DNA of 10,688 bases from an uncultured Intrasporangium sp. (GTDB lineage Bacteria > Actinomycetota > Actinomycetes > Actinomycetales > Dermatophilaceae): contig CALMNV010000120.1 in assembly GCA_937873285.1 (NCBI GenBank), forward strand, positions 1 through 10,688, in the 5' to 3' direction. Positions within the stretch are counted from its first letter, which is position 1; every line of letters begins with the position of its first letter. Below the pieces are notes generated by a model. The model had not been told where the DNA came from. It ran no database searches and saw nothing but the letters and a program-made list of their open reading frames with translations. Below, in pieces: positions 1-5,858 of the stretch. A program made the position numbers and the translations under genes.

Positions 1-2
1 GC

Positions 3-839
3 GACCGCGCGTCGGTGTACTCTGCCTTCGGTGACCGTTATTTCGACGTCGTGGTGAACTTCTTCGCCTTCAATCCGGAGCCCATGCAGCAGGACGTCGA
101 CCGGCTCTCCGGCCGCGTCGGCCAGTACGTCTTCATCAGCTCCGCGTCGGCCTACCAGACGCCGCCGACCCGCCTGCCGGTGACCGAGTCCACCCCGCTG
201 CGAAACCCTTTCTGGGAGTACTCGCGCAACAAGATCGCCTGCGAGGACCGGCTGCTCGCGGCATACCGGGACACGGGGTTCCCCATGACGATCGTGCGGC
301 CGTCGCATACCTACGACCCGACGATGCCGCCCTTCGACGGCGGGTGGACCGTCGTGGAGCGGATGCGCCAGGGTCGCGAGGTGGTCGTCCCGGGCGACGG
401 CACCTCCCTCTGGACCCTGACCCACCACGAGGACTTCGCTCCGGCATTCGTCGGGCTGCTCGGGCGCCAGGACGCCATCGGCGAGGCCTTCCACATCACC
501 TCCGACGAGGCGCTGACGTGGAACCAGATCTACACCGCGATGGCGGAGGCCGCCGGCGTCGAGCCGCGGCTCGTCCACGTGCCGTCCGACGCGATCGCCG
601 CGGCCGACCCGGCGCTCGGGTCCGGCCTGCTGGGGGACAAGTCCAACTCGATGGTCTTCGACAACACCAAGATCCGCTCGGTCGTGCCGGGCTGGCACGC
701 CCGCATCCGCTTCCCGCAAGGCGCCCGGGAGATCGTCGCCTGGCACGACGCCGATCCGGCGCGGCGGGTGGTGGACGAGCGCCTCGACGCGCTCTTCGAC
801 GACCTCGTCGGCCGTTATGGGCTCCCCGCCCGGCCGTAA
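3..839 (+). CDS. NAD-dependent epimerase/dehydratase (extended SDR), 5' partial
   Basis: The frame is open from the window edge to a TAA at 837-839, giving about 278 residues. A GTG at position 15 is unlikely to be the start, because the frame stays open upstream and the fragment lacks the glycine-rich Rossmann nucleotide loop expected at the N-terminus; roughly 50-60 residues should be missing. Visible extended-SDR marks are a beta-strand ending VFISSASAY, the catalytic YxxxK as YSRNK (residues about 73-77 of the fragment), and the following IVRPSHTYDP segment, typical of sugar-nucleotide epimerases and related dehydratases. The C-terminal half (GEAFHITSDEALTWNQIY) fits the substrate-binding domain. 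Family assignment is solid; the substrate cannot be read from the sequence. It converges on the yihY-type gene and has no evident link to the selenium/formate genes. Confidence 0.85.
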   Translation, partial: DRASVYSAFGDRYFDVVVNFFAFNPEPMQQDVDRLSGRVGQYVFISSASAYQTPPTRLPVTESTPLRNPFWEYSRNKIACEDRLLAAYRDTGFPMTIVRPSHTYDPTMPPFDGGWTVVERMRQGREVVVPGDGTSLWTLTHHEDFAPAFVGLLGRQDAIGEAFHITSDEALTWNQIYTAMAEAAGVEPRLVHVPSDAIAAADPALGSGLLGDKSNSMVFDNTKIRSVVPGWHARIRFPQGAREIVAWHDADPARRVVDERLDALFDDLVGRYGLPARP

Positions 840-875
840 CGGCCCGCTGGGCCTGCGCGACCTCGCCGGGTCGGC

Positions 876-921
876 CCTGTGGAGGGTCGTGGCCCCTGGG
901 CGGGCCACAACCCTCCACAGG
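876..921. terminator. Strong hairpin between convergent genes, likely bidirectional terminator
   Basis: Positions 876-895 and 902-921 form inverted 20-nt arms around a 6-nt loop (CTGGGC). The only non-pairing position is 888/910: C against A in plus-strand RNA, but G-U in minus-strand RNA. The hairpin starts 36 nt after the epimerase stop and ends 24 nt before the stop of the converging membrane-protein gene. Neither side has a clear U-tract, which is common for stem-loop terminators in high-GC actinobacteria. The slightly better pairing on the minus-strand transcript suggests it serves the yihY-type gene at least as well. Confidence 0.75.
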
Positions 922-945
922 AGGTCACCTCGGGCGGCATACGGG

Positions 946-2013
946 TCAGCCGGAGCCTGACTCGCCCGCGGGACGTCCCGTTTCCGCCTCGGCCGCCGCC
1001 TGCTGGCGGGACCAGGTGGCGTGCTGGCCGTCGTTGTCGAAGGTGACGTCGACGTTCTGGAAGCCCTTGGCGCGCTGGGCCCGCGCCGCGTCGGCATAGC
1101 TGCGGCGGTCACCCTTTGTGAGGTCGACGTCGTCGGTGAAGGGGGTGAGCAGCGCCCGGGGCCAGAGGTGCTTGGCGAGCACGACGTTGAGCTCCACGGC
1201 GAAGACGATGACGATCGCCGCGATGTAGAGCCAGGCCAGCAGGCCGAGCACGAGGCCGAACACCCCGCCCACGACGGTGGCGTTCTTCAGCGTGTGAGCG
1301 ACGAGGACGGCCCCGAACCACTGCAGCACCTGCCAGGCCAGGGCGGCGACCAGCGCACCGGGGACGAAGTCGCGCCAGCCGAGCTCCCTCGCCGTGGCGA
1401 TGCGGAAGGCGAGCAGAAACACCAAGGCGTTGGCGAGCACGGACGCGACGCCGAGCACCAGCTTCAGGCCGGTCCCGACAGCCGTCGCGCCGAAGGCCTC
1501 AGCGCTGGTCCCGAGCGCGGACAGCACCGTCGTGGCGGCCACCGCGACTCCCGCGGTGCCGAGCAGCAGCAGGCTGCGCAGCCGGGCGAGCAGAGGGTTG
1601 GGGCGCCGGTTCACCGGGACCCGCCAGGCGACGTTCATCGCGTTCTGCAGTGCCTGGGCCACTCCGAGTCCGCCATAGATCGCCCCCAGCAGCCCGACGA
1701 CGATGCCGGCCCCGCTGCCGCTCAGCCCGGTGGTGCGCAGCTGGTCACCGATGATCGGAAACTGGCTGAGGGCCGACTGGAGCACTTCCTGCTGGAGCTG
1801 CGCGTTGCCCTGCAGCGCGAAGCCGAGCACCGAGGACAGCAGGAGCAGCAGGGGAAAGAGCGAGAGGAACCCGTAGTGGGCGAGCAGGGCCGCGAGATAG
1901 CTGCCCTGGTCGTCGAAGTACTTGTAGACGACGGCGATCGGCAGCCCGGCCCACGGGTAGCGGCGCTGGAACGCGTCCAGCCGCTCCGTCCGCGAGAGGC
2001 GCCGAGCGCTCAC
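946..2013 (-). CDS. yihY: YihY/BrkB-family integral membrane protein
   Basis: This 355-residue protein starts at GTG 2013. About six hydrophobic segments are visible at residues 44-67, 100-122, 144-168, 183-206, 215-240 and 248-279. Family-typical stretches are HYGFLSLFPLLLLLSSVLGF in the first segment, WQVLQWFGAVLV in the fifth, and LLAWLYIAAIVIVFAVELN in the last. The C-terminal 75 residues are hydrophilic and charged, so probably a cytoplasmic tail. The family was once called tRNA-processing RNase BN, but that name is wrong for YihY; its molecular role is unsettled, so none is assigned. Its start overlaps the stop of the preceding small gene by 4 nt (GTGA), which suggests translational coupling, and an AGGG lies about 8 nt upstream of the GTG. 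The gene ends before the hairpin at 876-921. Confidence 0.9.
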   Translation of the reverse strand: MSARRLSRTERLDAFQRRYPWAGLPIAVVYKYFDDQGSYLAALLAHYGFLSLFPLLLLLSSVLGFALQGNAQLQQEVLQSALSQFPIIGDQLRTTGLSGSGAGIVVGLLGAIYGGLGVAQALQNAMNVAWRVPVNRRPNPLLARLRSLLLLGTAGVAVAATTVLSALGTSAEAFGATAVGTGLKLVLGVASVLANALVFLLAFRIATARELGWRDFVPGALVAALAWQVLQWFGAVLVAHTLKNATVVGGVFGLVLGLLAWLYIAAIVIVFAVELNVVLAKHLWPRALLTPFTDDVDLTKGDRRSYADAARAQRAKGFQNVDVTFDNDGQHATWSRQQAAAEAETGRPAGESGSG

Positions 2014-2201
2014 GCCGACCCTGCGGCGTCCGGCGTCTGGGCGGACTGGCGGCGGGTCTGCTCGGGGTCCGCGGTGCGCTCGTCGGACTCGGCGAGGATC
2101 GCGCGGGCCTGCTCCTGCTGGTCCGCGCTGCCGGCCGCCAGCTCCTCCGGGAGCAGCTCCGCACGGGCGTCCACGCGCGACTCGTCAGGCGTCTCGCTCA
2201 T
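2010..2201 (-). CDS. Small acidic hydrophilic protein, hypothetical
   Basis: This 63-residue frame starts at ATG 2201 and ends at the TGA at 2010-2012, sharing 4 nt with the GTG start of the membrane-protein gene. The sequence is rich in Glu, Asp, Ala, Gln and Arg, with no hydrophobic stretch, no cysteines and no recognisable domain; it is probably disordered or a short helix. The gene is supported by its overlap with the next start, its normal ATG, and its position 41 nt after the selB stop. That 41-nt gap has a CATACT that could pass for a -10 element but no good -35. No strong ribosome site is visible upstream (only AGG/GAGG-like fragments). I do not recognise a family. It could be a partner or a translational lead-in for the YihY-like protein. 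Confidence 0.6.
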   Translation of the reverse strand: MSETPDESRVDARAELLPEELAAGSADQQEQARAILAESDERTADPEQTRRQSAQTPDAAGSA

Positions 2202-2242
2202 GCCTCGAACCTACCAAGCGAGTATGCCGCGCAGCTGGCCTG

Positions 2243-4018
2243 CTAGCGCCGGACCTCCCGGTGCGAGGGGTCGAGGCGACGGGTCCAGCCCCGGCCGTCG
2301 AGGTGCTCGAGCAGCGGGATGACAACCCGTCGCGTGGTGCCGAGGGCCTGCCTCGCCTCACTTGTGGTGAACGGTTGGGCGAGCCGGGACAGCGCCTGCA
2401 TCGCCCGCGCCGGCGAGCTCGGCAGCAACAGCACGTCGCCGCCGAGCCGGAGCAGGCGACCGGTCCGCACCGCGACGGCCACCTCCCGGGTGCCGAGACC
2501 CGCCGCGTCGAGGTCGGGCTGCTCCGGCGCCGCGAACGGCTGCTGTCCCAGCTGGGCCTCGAGTGAGCGCAGCGCCGCCTCGGCCTGGCCGCCGAGCGTC
2601 GGCACCGCGTCGGGCAGGCCGACCCGTCCGGCGGCCACCGACGTCCCGGCCTGTCCGGCCACGGCGAGGAGCAGCTCCCGGTCAGGGATGCCGGTCTCCT
2701 GCCGGGCGGCCTCGAGGGTCAGGGTCGGCTCCATCGGGTCGCGCGCGGCCTGCGCCTGCAGCGCAGCGACGAGCGACCGCGCCCACCCGCCCCACGTCGA
2801 CGTGGCGACGAGCCAGTCGCCGCTGGACGTGACCGACGGCGTGGCGGCGAGCGCCGCCTCGTCGACGCACAGGCCGAGGGCAGCGGCGTCTCCTCGCCGC
2901 AGCGCGCCCCGCCGGGCGACCTCCCGGCCCAGGTCGAGGGTGCCGTCCGCACGGCTCAGCTCCTTCCCGCGGCGGCTGGCGGCACCTCGCCGGCGCAGCA
3001 GCGGCGGGTCGGCGTCGAGGACCGTCGCCCCTGCTGCGATGTGCCCGGGGCCGGGGTCGCGCAGGATGACCCGGTCCCCGGCGCGAAGCGGAAGAGGGCG
3101 CCTGGTGGTCAGGCGCACGACCCCAGCGGCGAGTGGGCGGACGCGGGCTCCCGTCGACCCGGTGCCCACGTGCACGACGAGCTCGCTGGGCAGCCGGTCG
3201 GGAGCGGCCGAGAGCCGCACGTCGACCGTCGAGGTCAGTCGCCAGGCGCCGGGGCTGGTGAGCACGTCGCCTCGCCCGACCTCGTGCGGGCCCACCCCCC
3301 GCAGGTTCAGTGCCACCCTCGCGACGGCAGCCACCGACGTGCGGGGACGTTCGAGGGACTGCAGGCCACGCACGCGCGTCGTCCGCTCGCCCAGCTGCAG
3401 CTCATCACCGACGGCGACGGCGCCCTCTCCGAGGGTGCCGGTGACCACGGTGCCGCTGCCCCGGATGGTGAAGGCTCGGTCCACCCAGAGCCGGACCCGC
3501 CCCTCGGTGACGGGAGCGGGCCGACGCGTCACCAGCCGGTCGAGGGCAGCGCGCAGCTCCGGCATACCGGCTCCGGTCCGCGCCGACACGGCAACGGCGT
3601 CGCAGCGGCCCAGCGTCGACGCGCCGAGCCGCTCGCGGGCGTCGTCGAGCGCCGGGGCGGGGTCCGCAAGGTCGGCGCGGGTGACGACGAGCAGCCCGTG
3701 CCGCAGGCCGAGGGCGTCGACCGCGGCCAGGTGCTCGGCCGACTGGGCGCGCCAGCCCTCGTCCGCCGCCACCACGAACAGGACGGCGGGCGCTGGGCCC
3801 AGACCGGCGAGCATGTTGCCGATGAACCGCTGGTGGCCGGGCACGTCGACGAAGGCCAGCTCCTCACCGGAGTCCAACGTCGTCCATGCATAGCCGAGGT
3901 CGATGGTCATGCCGCGCCGGCGCTCCTCGCTCCACCGGTCCGGCTCGATGCCGGTCAGGGCGCGGACGAGGGCGGACTTGCCGTGGTCGACATGTCCTGC
4001 AGTGGCGACGACCCGCAC
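2243..4018 (-). CDS. selB: Selenocysteine-specific elongation factor SelB
   Basis: This 591-residue translational GTPase carries Sec-tRNA(Sec) to UGA codons marked by a SECIS hairpin. The EF-Tu-like G domain is complete: P-loop GHVDHGKS at residues 8-15, switch I with RRGMTIDLGYAW around T38, DVPGH at 58-62 and TRAD (the NKxD equivalent) at 113-116. MTIDLGYAW and DVPGHQRFIGNML are typical of SelB rather than EF-Tu. Domains II-III follow, then a C-terminal region of winged-helix repeats; the last (FTTSEARQALGTTRRVVIPL onward) matches the SECIS-binding helix end of SelB. Length is close to the usual 580-615. The GTG at 4018 is chosen because it puts the P-loop at the normal distance and has GGAGGG 9 nt upstream. 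The open frame runs on past it to 4705, but only through selA in another frame. It begins 5 nt after the selA stop, so the two are almost certainly co-translated. Confidence 0.96.
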   Translation of the reverse strand: MRVVATAGHVDHGKSALVRALTGIEPDRWSEERRRGMTIDLGYAWTTLDSGEELAFVDVPGHQRFIGNMLAGLGPAPAVLFVVAADEGWRAQSAEHLAAVDALGLRHGLLVVTRADLADPAPALDDARERLGASTLGRCDAVAVSARTGAGMPELRAALDRLVTRRPAPVTEGRVRLWVDRAFTIRGSGTVVTGTLGEGAVAVGDELQLGERTTRVRGLQSLERPRTSVAAVARVALNLRGVGPHEVGRGDVLTSPGAWRLTSTVDVRLSAAPDRLPSELVVHVGTGSTGARVRPLAAGVVRLTTRRPLPLRAGDRVILRDPGPGHIAAGATVLDADPPLLRRRGAASRRGKELSRADGTLDLGREVARRGALRRGDAAALGLCVDEAALAATPSVTSSGDWLVATSTWGGWARSLVAALQAQAARDPMEPTLTLEAARQETGIPDRELLLAVAGQAGTSVAAGRVGLPDAVPTLGGQAEAALRSLEAQLGQQPFAAPEQPDLDAAGLGTREVAVAVRTGRLLRLGGDVLLLPSSPARAMQALSRLAQPFTTSEARQALGTTRRVVIPLLEHLDGRGWTRRLDPSHREVRR

Positions 4019-4023
4019 CGCCC

Positions 4024-5328
4024 TCAGCCCTCCGCCGTCGGCACAGCCGCGGTGTCGAGCGCAGCGCGCACGGCCCGCTCCACGTCGTCGTCGGCCTCCG
4101 GTGGCACGCAGCGCAGATCCACCAGGCAGCGACCGCGTTCGACCCGCGCGACGACGCCCGGCTTGCCGTCGCGGAGCCGCCCGGCGCAGCGTGCCGGCAG
4201 CTCCACGGCCCATCCAGAGAGCGGCAGGCCGGGCGCCCCCCCACCTCCCACCGCACCCGACACCTCGAGCACCGGCCGGCCGAGCGCCTCCGCCATGCGC
4301 TGCGTGCGCCGGCGTAGGCTCGCCGCGTCGGCATGCAGGTAGGCCGTCACCGGAGGGCGGGGTCCGCGCACCGTGGCCTCGAGCGCAGCCAGGGTCAGCT
4401 TGTCCACGCGCAGAGCCCGGGCGAGCGGGTGCCGACGTAGCCGCTCGACGGTGGCCGCCTCCCCCAGGACGATGCCCGCCTGCGGTCCGCCGAGGAGCTT
4501 GTCGCCACTGGCCGTCACGATGGTCGCGCCCTGCGCCAGCGCGGTGGTCGCGTCGGGCTCGTCCGGCAGCAGCGGGTCCGGGTGCAGCAGCCCGCTGCCG
4601 ATGTCCATGACGACAGGCGGGCCGAGTGTGCGCAGCTCGTCGAGGCCGACGGATGCCGTGAAGCCCTCGACCCGGAAGTTGCTCGGGTGCACCTTGAGGA
4701 CGCACCCCGTCTCCGGGCCGACAGCCTGGGCGTAGTCGCGCAACGCGGTGCGGTTCGTCGTGCCGACCTCCCGCAGCCGGGCGCCGGTGGAGGCGATGAG
4801 GTCCGGGAGCCGGAAGCCGTCGCCGATCTCGACCATCTCGCCGCGGCTGACGATGACCTCCCGGCCGGCCGCCAGCGCGGTGGTGGCGAGGACGAGCGCG
4901 GCGGCGCCGTTGTTGACGACGAGCGCCGCCTCCGCGACCGGCACCGCCTCCCGAAGCGCGGCGAGGGTGCCGCGGCCCCGGCGAGCCCGCGCCCCTGTGG
5001 CCGCGTCGTACTCCACGTCGACGTAACCGGCCGCGACCTGCAGGGCCTCGACCGCAGCCGCGGACAGTGGCGCCCGTCCGAGGTTGGTGTGCACGACGAC
5101 CCCCGTGGCGTTGAGCAGCGGCCGCAGCGTCGTCAGCTGACCCGGCAGGGCGTCGTATGCCGCCACCGCCACCTCCTCGGGGGCCAGCTCTCCGGCGCGG
5201 GCCCGGGCCTGTGCGGCCGTGACCGCGGCCTTGACCGTCGCTGCGCCGAGCCGCTGGACGGCCTCCGCGAGCGGGGGCCGCCCGAGCAGCACGTCGGTGC
5301 GCGGAATCCGGCGCCTCGCGTCGCTCAC
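4024..5328 (-). CDS. selA: L-seryl-tRNA(Sec) selenium transferase (selenocysteine synthase) SelA
   Basis: This 434-residue PLP enzyme converts Ser-tRNA(Sec) to Sec-tRNA(Sec) with selenophosphate as donor. Clear family motifs are RPLLNATGVVVHTNLGRAPL, VVNNGAAALVL, the REVIVSRGEMVEIGDGFRLP block, EVGTTNRT, KVHPSNFRVEGFT, MDIGSGLL and the lysine motif TASGDKLLGGPQAG; K277 is the expected Schiff-base lysine. The N-terminus (RRRIPRTDVLLG) matches the short helical domain that contacts tRNA(Sec). I chose the GTG at 5328 (protein MSDARRRIPRT) because GAGG lies 5 nt upstream. A GTG at 5334 would add two residues with poorer spacing, and one at 5406 would add 26 residues encoded partly by the intergenic repeats. 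It lies downstream of selC and is closely coupled to selB. Confidence 0.96.
   Translation of the reverse strand: MSDARRRIPRTDVLLGRPPLAEAVQRLGAATVKAAVTAAQARARAGELAPEEVAVAAYDALPGQLTTLRPLLNATGVVVHTNLGRAPLSAAAVEALQVAAGYVDVEYDAATGARARRGRGTLAALREAVPVAEAALVVNNGAAALVLATTALAAGREVIVSRGEMVEIGDGFRLPDLIASTGARLREVGTTNRTALRDYAQAVGPETGCVLKVHPSNFRVEGFTASVGLDELRTLGPPVVMDIGSGLLHPDPLLPDEPDATTALAQGATIVTASGDKLLGGPQAGIVLGEAATVERLRRHPLARALRVDKLTLAALEATVRGPRPPVTAYLHADAASLRRRTQRMAEALGRPVLEVSGAVGGGGAPGLPLSGWAVELPARCAGRLRDGKPGVVARVERGRCLVDLRCVPPEADDDVERAVRAALDTAAVPTAEG
4028..4033 (-). promoter_or_regulatory. Ribosome binding site of selB
   Basis: GGAGGG on the minus strand, 9 nt upstream of the GTG at 4018, sits inside the last codons of selA. 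It decides the selB start against the much longer open frame and against a CTG that overlaps the selA stop. Confidence 0.7.
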
Positions 5329-5377
5329 GCTCACCTCACTACCCGCCTCACGGCCCACCTGACCTCGCACCTCCTCG

Positions 5378-5470
5378 CCCGACTCGTCGAGTGGCCACTT
5401 GCGCACGCACCCTCATCATGCCGACCCGACTCGTCGAGTGGCCGCTGGCGCACGCACCCTCATCATGCCG
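5378..5470. repeat. Tandem direct repeat, two 46-nt copies (units A and B)
   Basis: Positions 5378-5423 and 5425-5470 are 46-nt copies differing at two positions. Each starts with a near-palindrome ACTCGTCGAGT, followed by TGGCC(A/G)CT(T/G)GCGCACGC and CATCATGCCG. The 17-nt core after the palindrome recurs in units C and D further right. The array lies in the gap between selA and the tRNA(Sec) gene. Frames that read through it give repeated WPLAHAP-like peptides, but it has no start signal, family match or coding logic, so I treat it as non-coding. Confidence 0.85.
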
Positions 5471-5472
5471 GA

Positions 5473-5612
5473 CGGAACTGGCCACTCGACGGACACGACC
5501 GGTCGACTGGCCACTTGCGCACGCACCTGCCCACCCGGCCGACCCGACCGGTCGACTGGCCACTTGCGCACGCGCCGGCCCCGTCGACACCGAACGGAAC
5601 TGACCACTCGAC
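5473..5612. repeat. Pair of 18-nt repeats in inverted sense to the array (units E, E')
   Basis: CGGAACTG(G/A)CCACTCGAC occurs at 5473-5490 and 5595-5612, 122 nt apart. Its right part, TGGCCACTCGAC at 5479-5490, is the exact reverse complement of the 12 nt at 5386-5397 in unit A and pairs over 11 nt with unit B (5433-5443). A transcript of this gap could therefore fold into long-range stems. The E' copy pairs less well with units C and D because of two differences. Confidence 0.75.
5496..5573. repeat. Direct repeat, two identical 29-nt copies (units C and D)
   Basis: The 29 nt at 5496-5524 and 5545-5573 are identical, 49 nt apart. Each begins with the perfect palindrome CGACCGGTCG and continues with ACTGGCCACTTGCGCACGC. 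Units A/B and C/D thus have different palindromic heads joined to the same tail, so four copies of the tail core TGGCC(A/G)CT(T/G)GCGCACGC lie within about 200 nt. Confidence 0.85.
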
Positions 5613-5630
5613 CGACGGGAAGGGAGGTCG

Positions 5631-5650
5631 CCGACGCACCTGGCCGTCGG
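5631..5650 (-). terminator. Small hairpin just downstream of tRNA(Sec), possible terminator or processing signal
   Basis: CCGACG at 5631-5636 pairs with CGTCGG at 5645-5650 around an 8-nt loop. It lies 6 nt past the encoded CCA of the tRNA. There is no U-tract, only a pyrimidine-rich stretch further on, so termination is weakly supported. It may separate selC from the selA-selB transcript or mark the tRNA 3' end for trimming. Confidence 0.3.
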
Positions 5651-5656
5651 AGCACG

Positions 5657-5752
5657 TGGCGGAGGTGGACGGGAATCGAACCCGCCAGACCGAGATGCTC
5701 GGTCTCACCGGTTTTGAAGACCGGGGGGACCACCAGGAACCCAGACACCTCC
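5657..5752 (-). tRNA. selC: Selenocysteine tRNA, anticodon TCA
   Basis: Read on the minus strand from 5752, the gene begins GGAGGTG and ends CCACCTCC followed by G and an encoded CCA (5660-5657). The acceptor has seven clean pairs; the eighth, expected in bacterial tRNA(Sec), would be T against C. The anticodon arm is CCGGT-CTTCAAA-ACCGG, so the anticodon is TCA at 5717-5715, reading UGA. The very long variable arm is a perfect 8-bp stem (AGACCGAG/CTCGGTCT) with a 3-nt loop, at 5705-5687. The T arm is GCGGG-TTCGATT-CCCGT. The length of 96 nt with CCA, the long variable arm and anticodon TCA together identify tRNA(Sec), not an ordinary suppressor tRNA. It sits between the transporter gene and selA on the same strand. 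Confidence 0.96.
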
Positions 5753-5815
5753 ACGGGCCACCGTAGCCGCCTGCCCCGGGATGATGGTCAGCGCCCCACC
5801 CGCTCGGTTGGCACA

Positions 5816-5850
5816 AGGGGCGGCGAGCGCCCCGGTGGACGGCCGCCCCT
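5816..5850 (-). terminator. Hairpin after the transporter gene, possible terminator
   Basis: Positions 5816-5824 and 5842-5850 pair over 9 bp (AGGGGCGGC/GCCGCCCCT on the minus strand) around a 17-nt loop. The stem begins 8 nt after the stop of the MFS gene; TTGTG follows but there is no real U-tract. It probably marks the end of the formate dehydrogenase operon, leaving about 63 nt before tRNA(Sec) for a separate promoter. It could also be a processing stem in a longer transcript. Confidence 0.4.
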
Positions 5851-5858
5851 CCGCGACG

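Noticed and set aside
344..1099. Arg-rich plus-strand frame overlapping the epimerase and the hairpin
   Set aside because: It overlaps the epimerase in another frame, crosses the terminator hairpin and runs into the opposite gene; the composition is that of a shadow frame.
1021..2322. 433-residue plus-strand frame opposite the yihY-type gene
   Set aside because: It is the antisense of a well-supported membrane protein, with composition (Gln/Gly/Glu/Arg-rich) typical of a GC-rich shadow frame and no recognisable domain.
4019..4705. Upstream extension of the selB frame to an 820-residue protein
   Set aside because: The extra part lies inside selA in another frame, reads as Arg/Gly/Ala-rich text, and the SelB P-loop belongs near the N-terminus. 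GTG 4018 has a proper ribosome site.
5378..5612. CRISPR array
   Set aside because: Only four tail copies are present, with uneven spacing, partly repeated intervening DNA, internal inverted copies, and no cas genes in the window.
5760..5791. Promoter for selC (TACGGT as -10, CTGACC as -35 on the minus strand)
   Set aside because: The -10-like word is plausible and 7 nt from the mature tRNA 5' end, but the spacing to the -35-like word is 20 nt and the match is weak.
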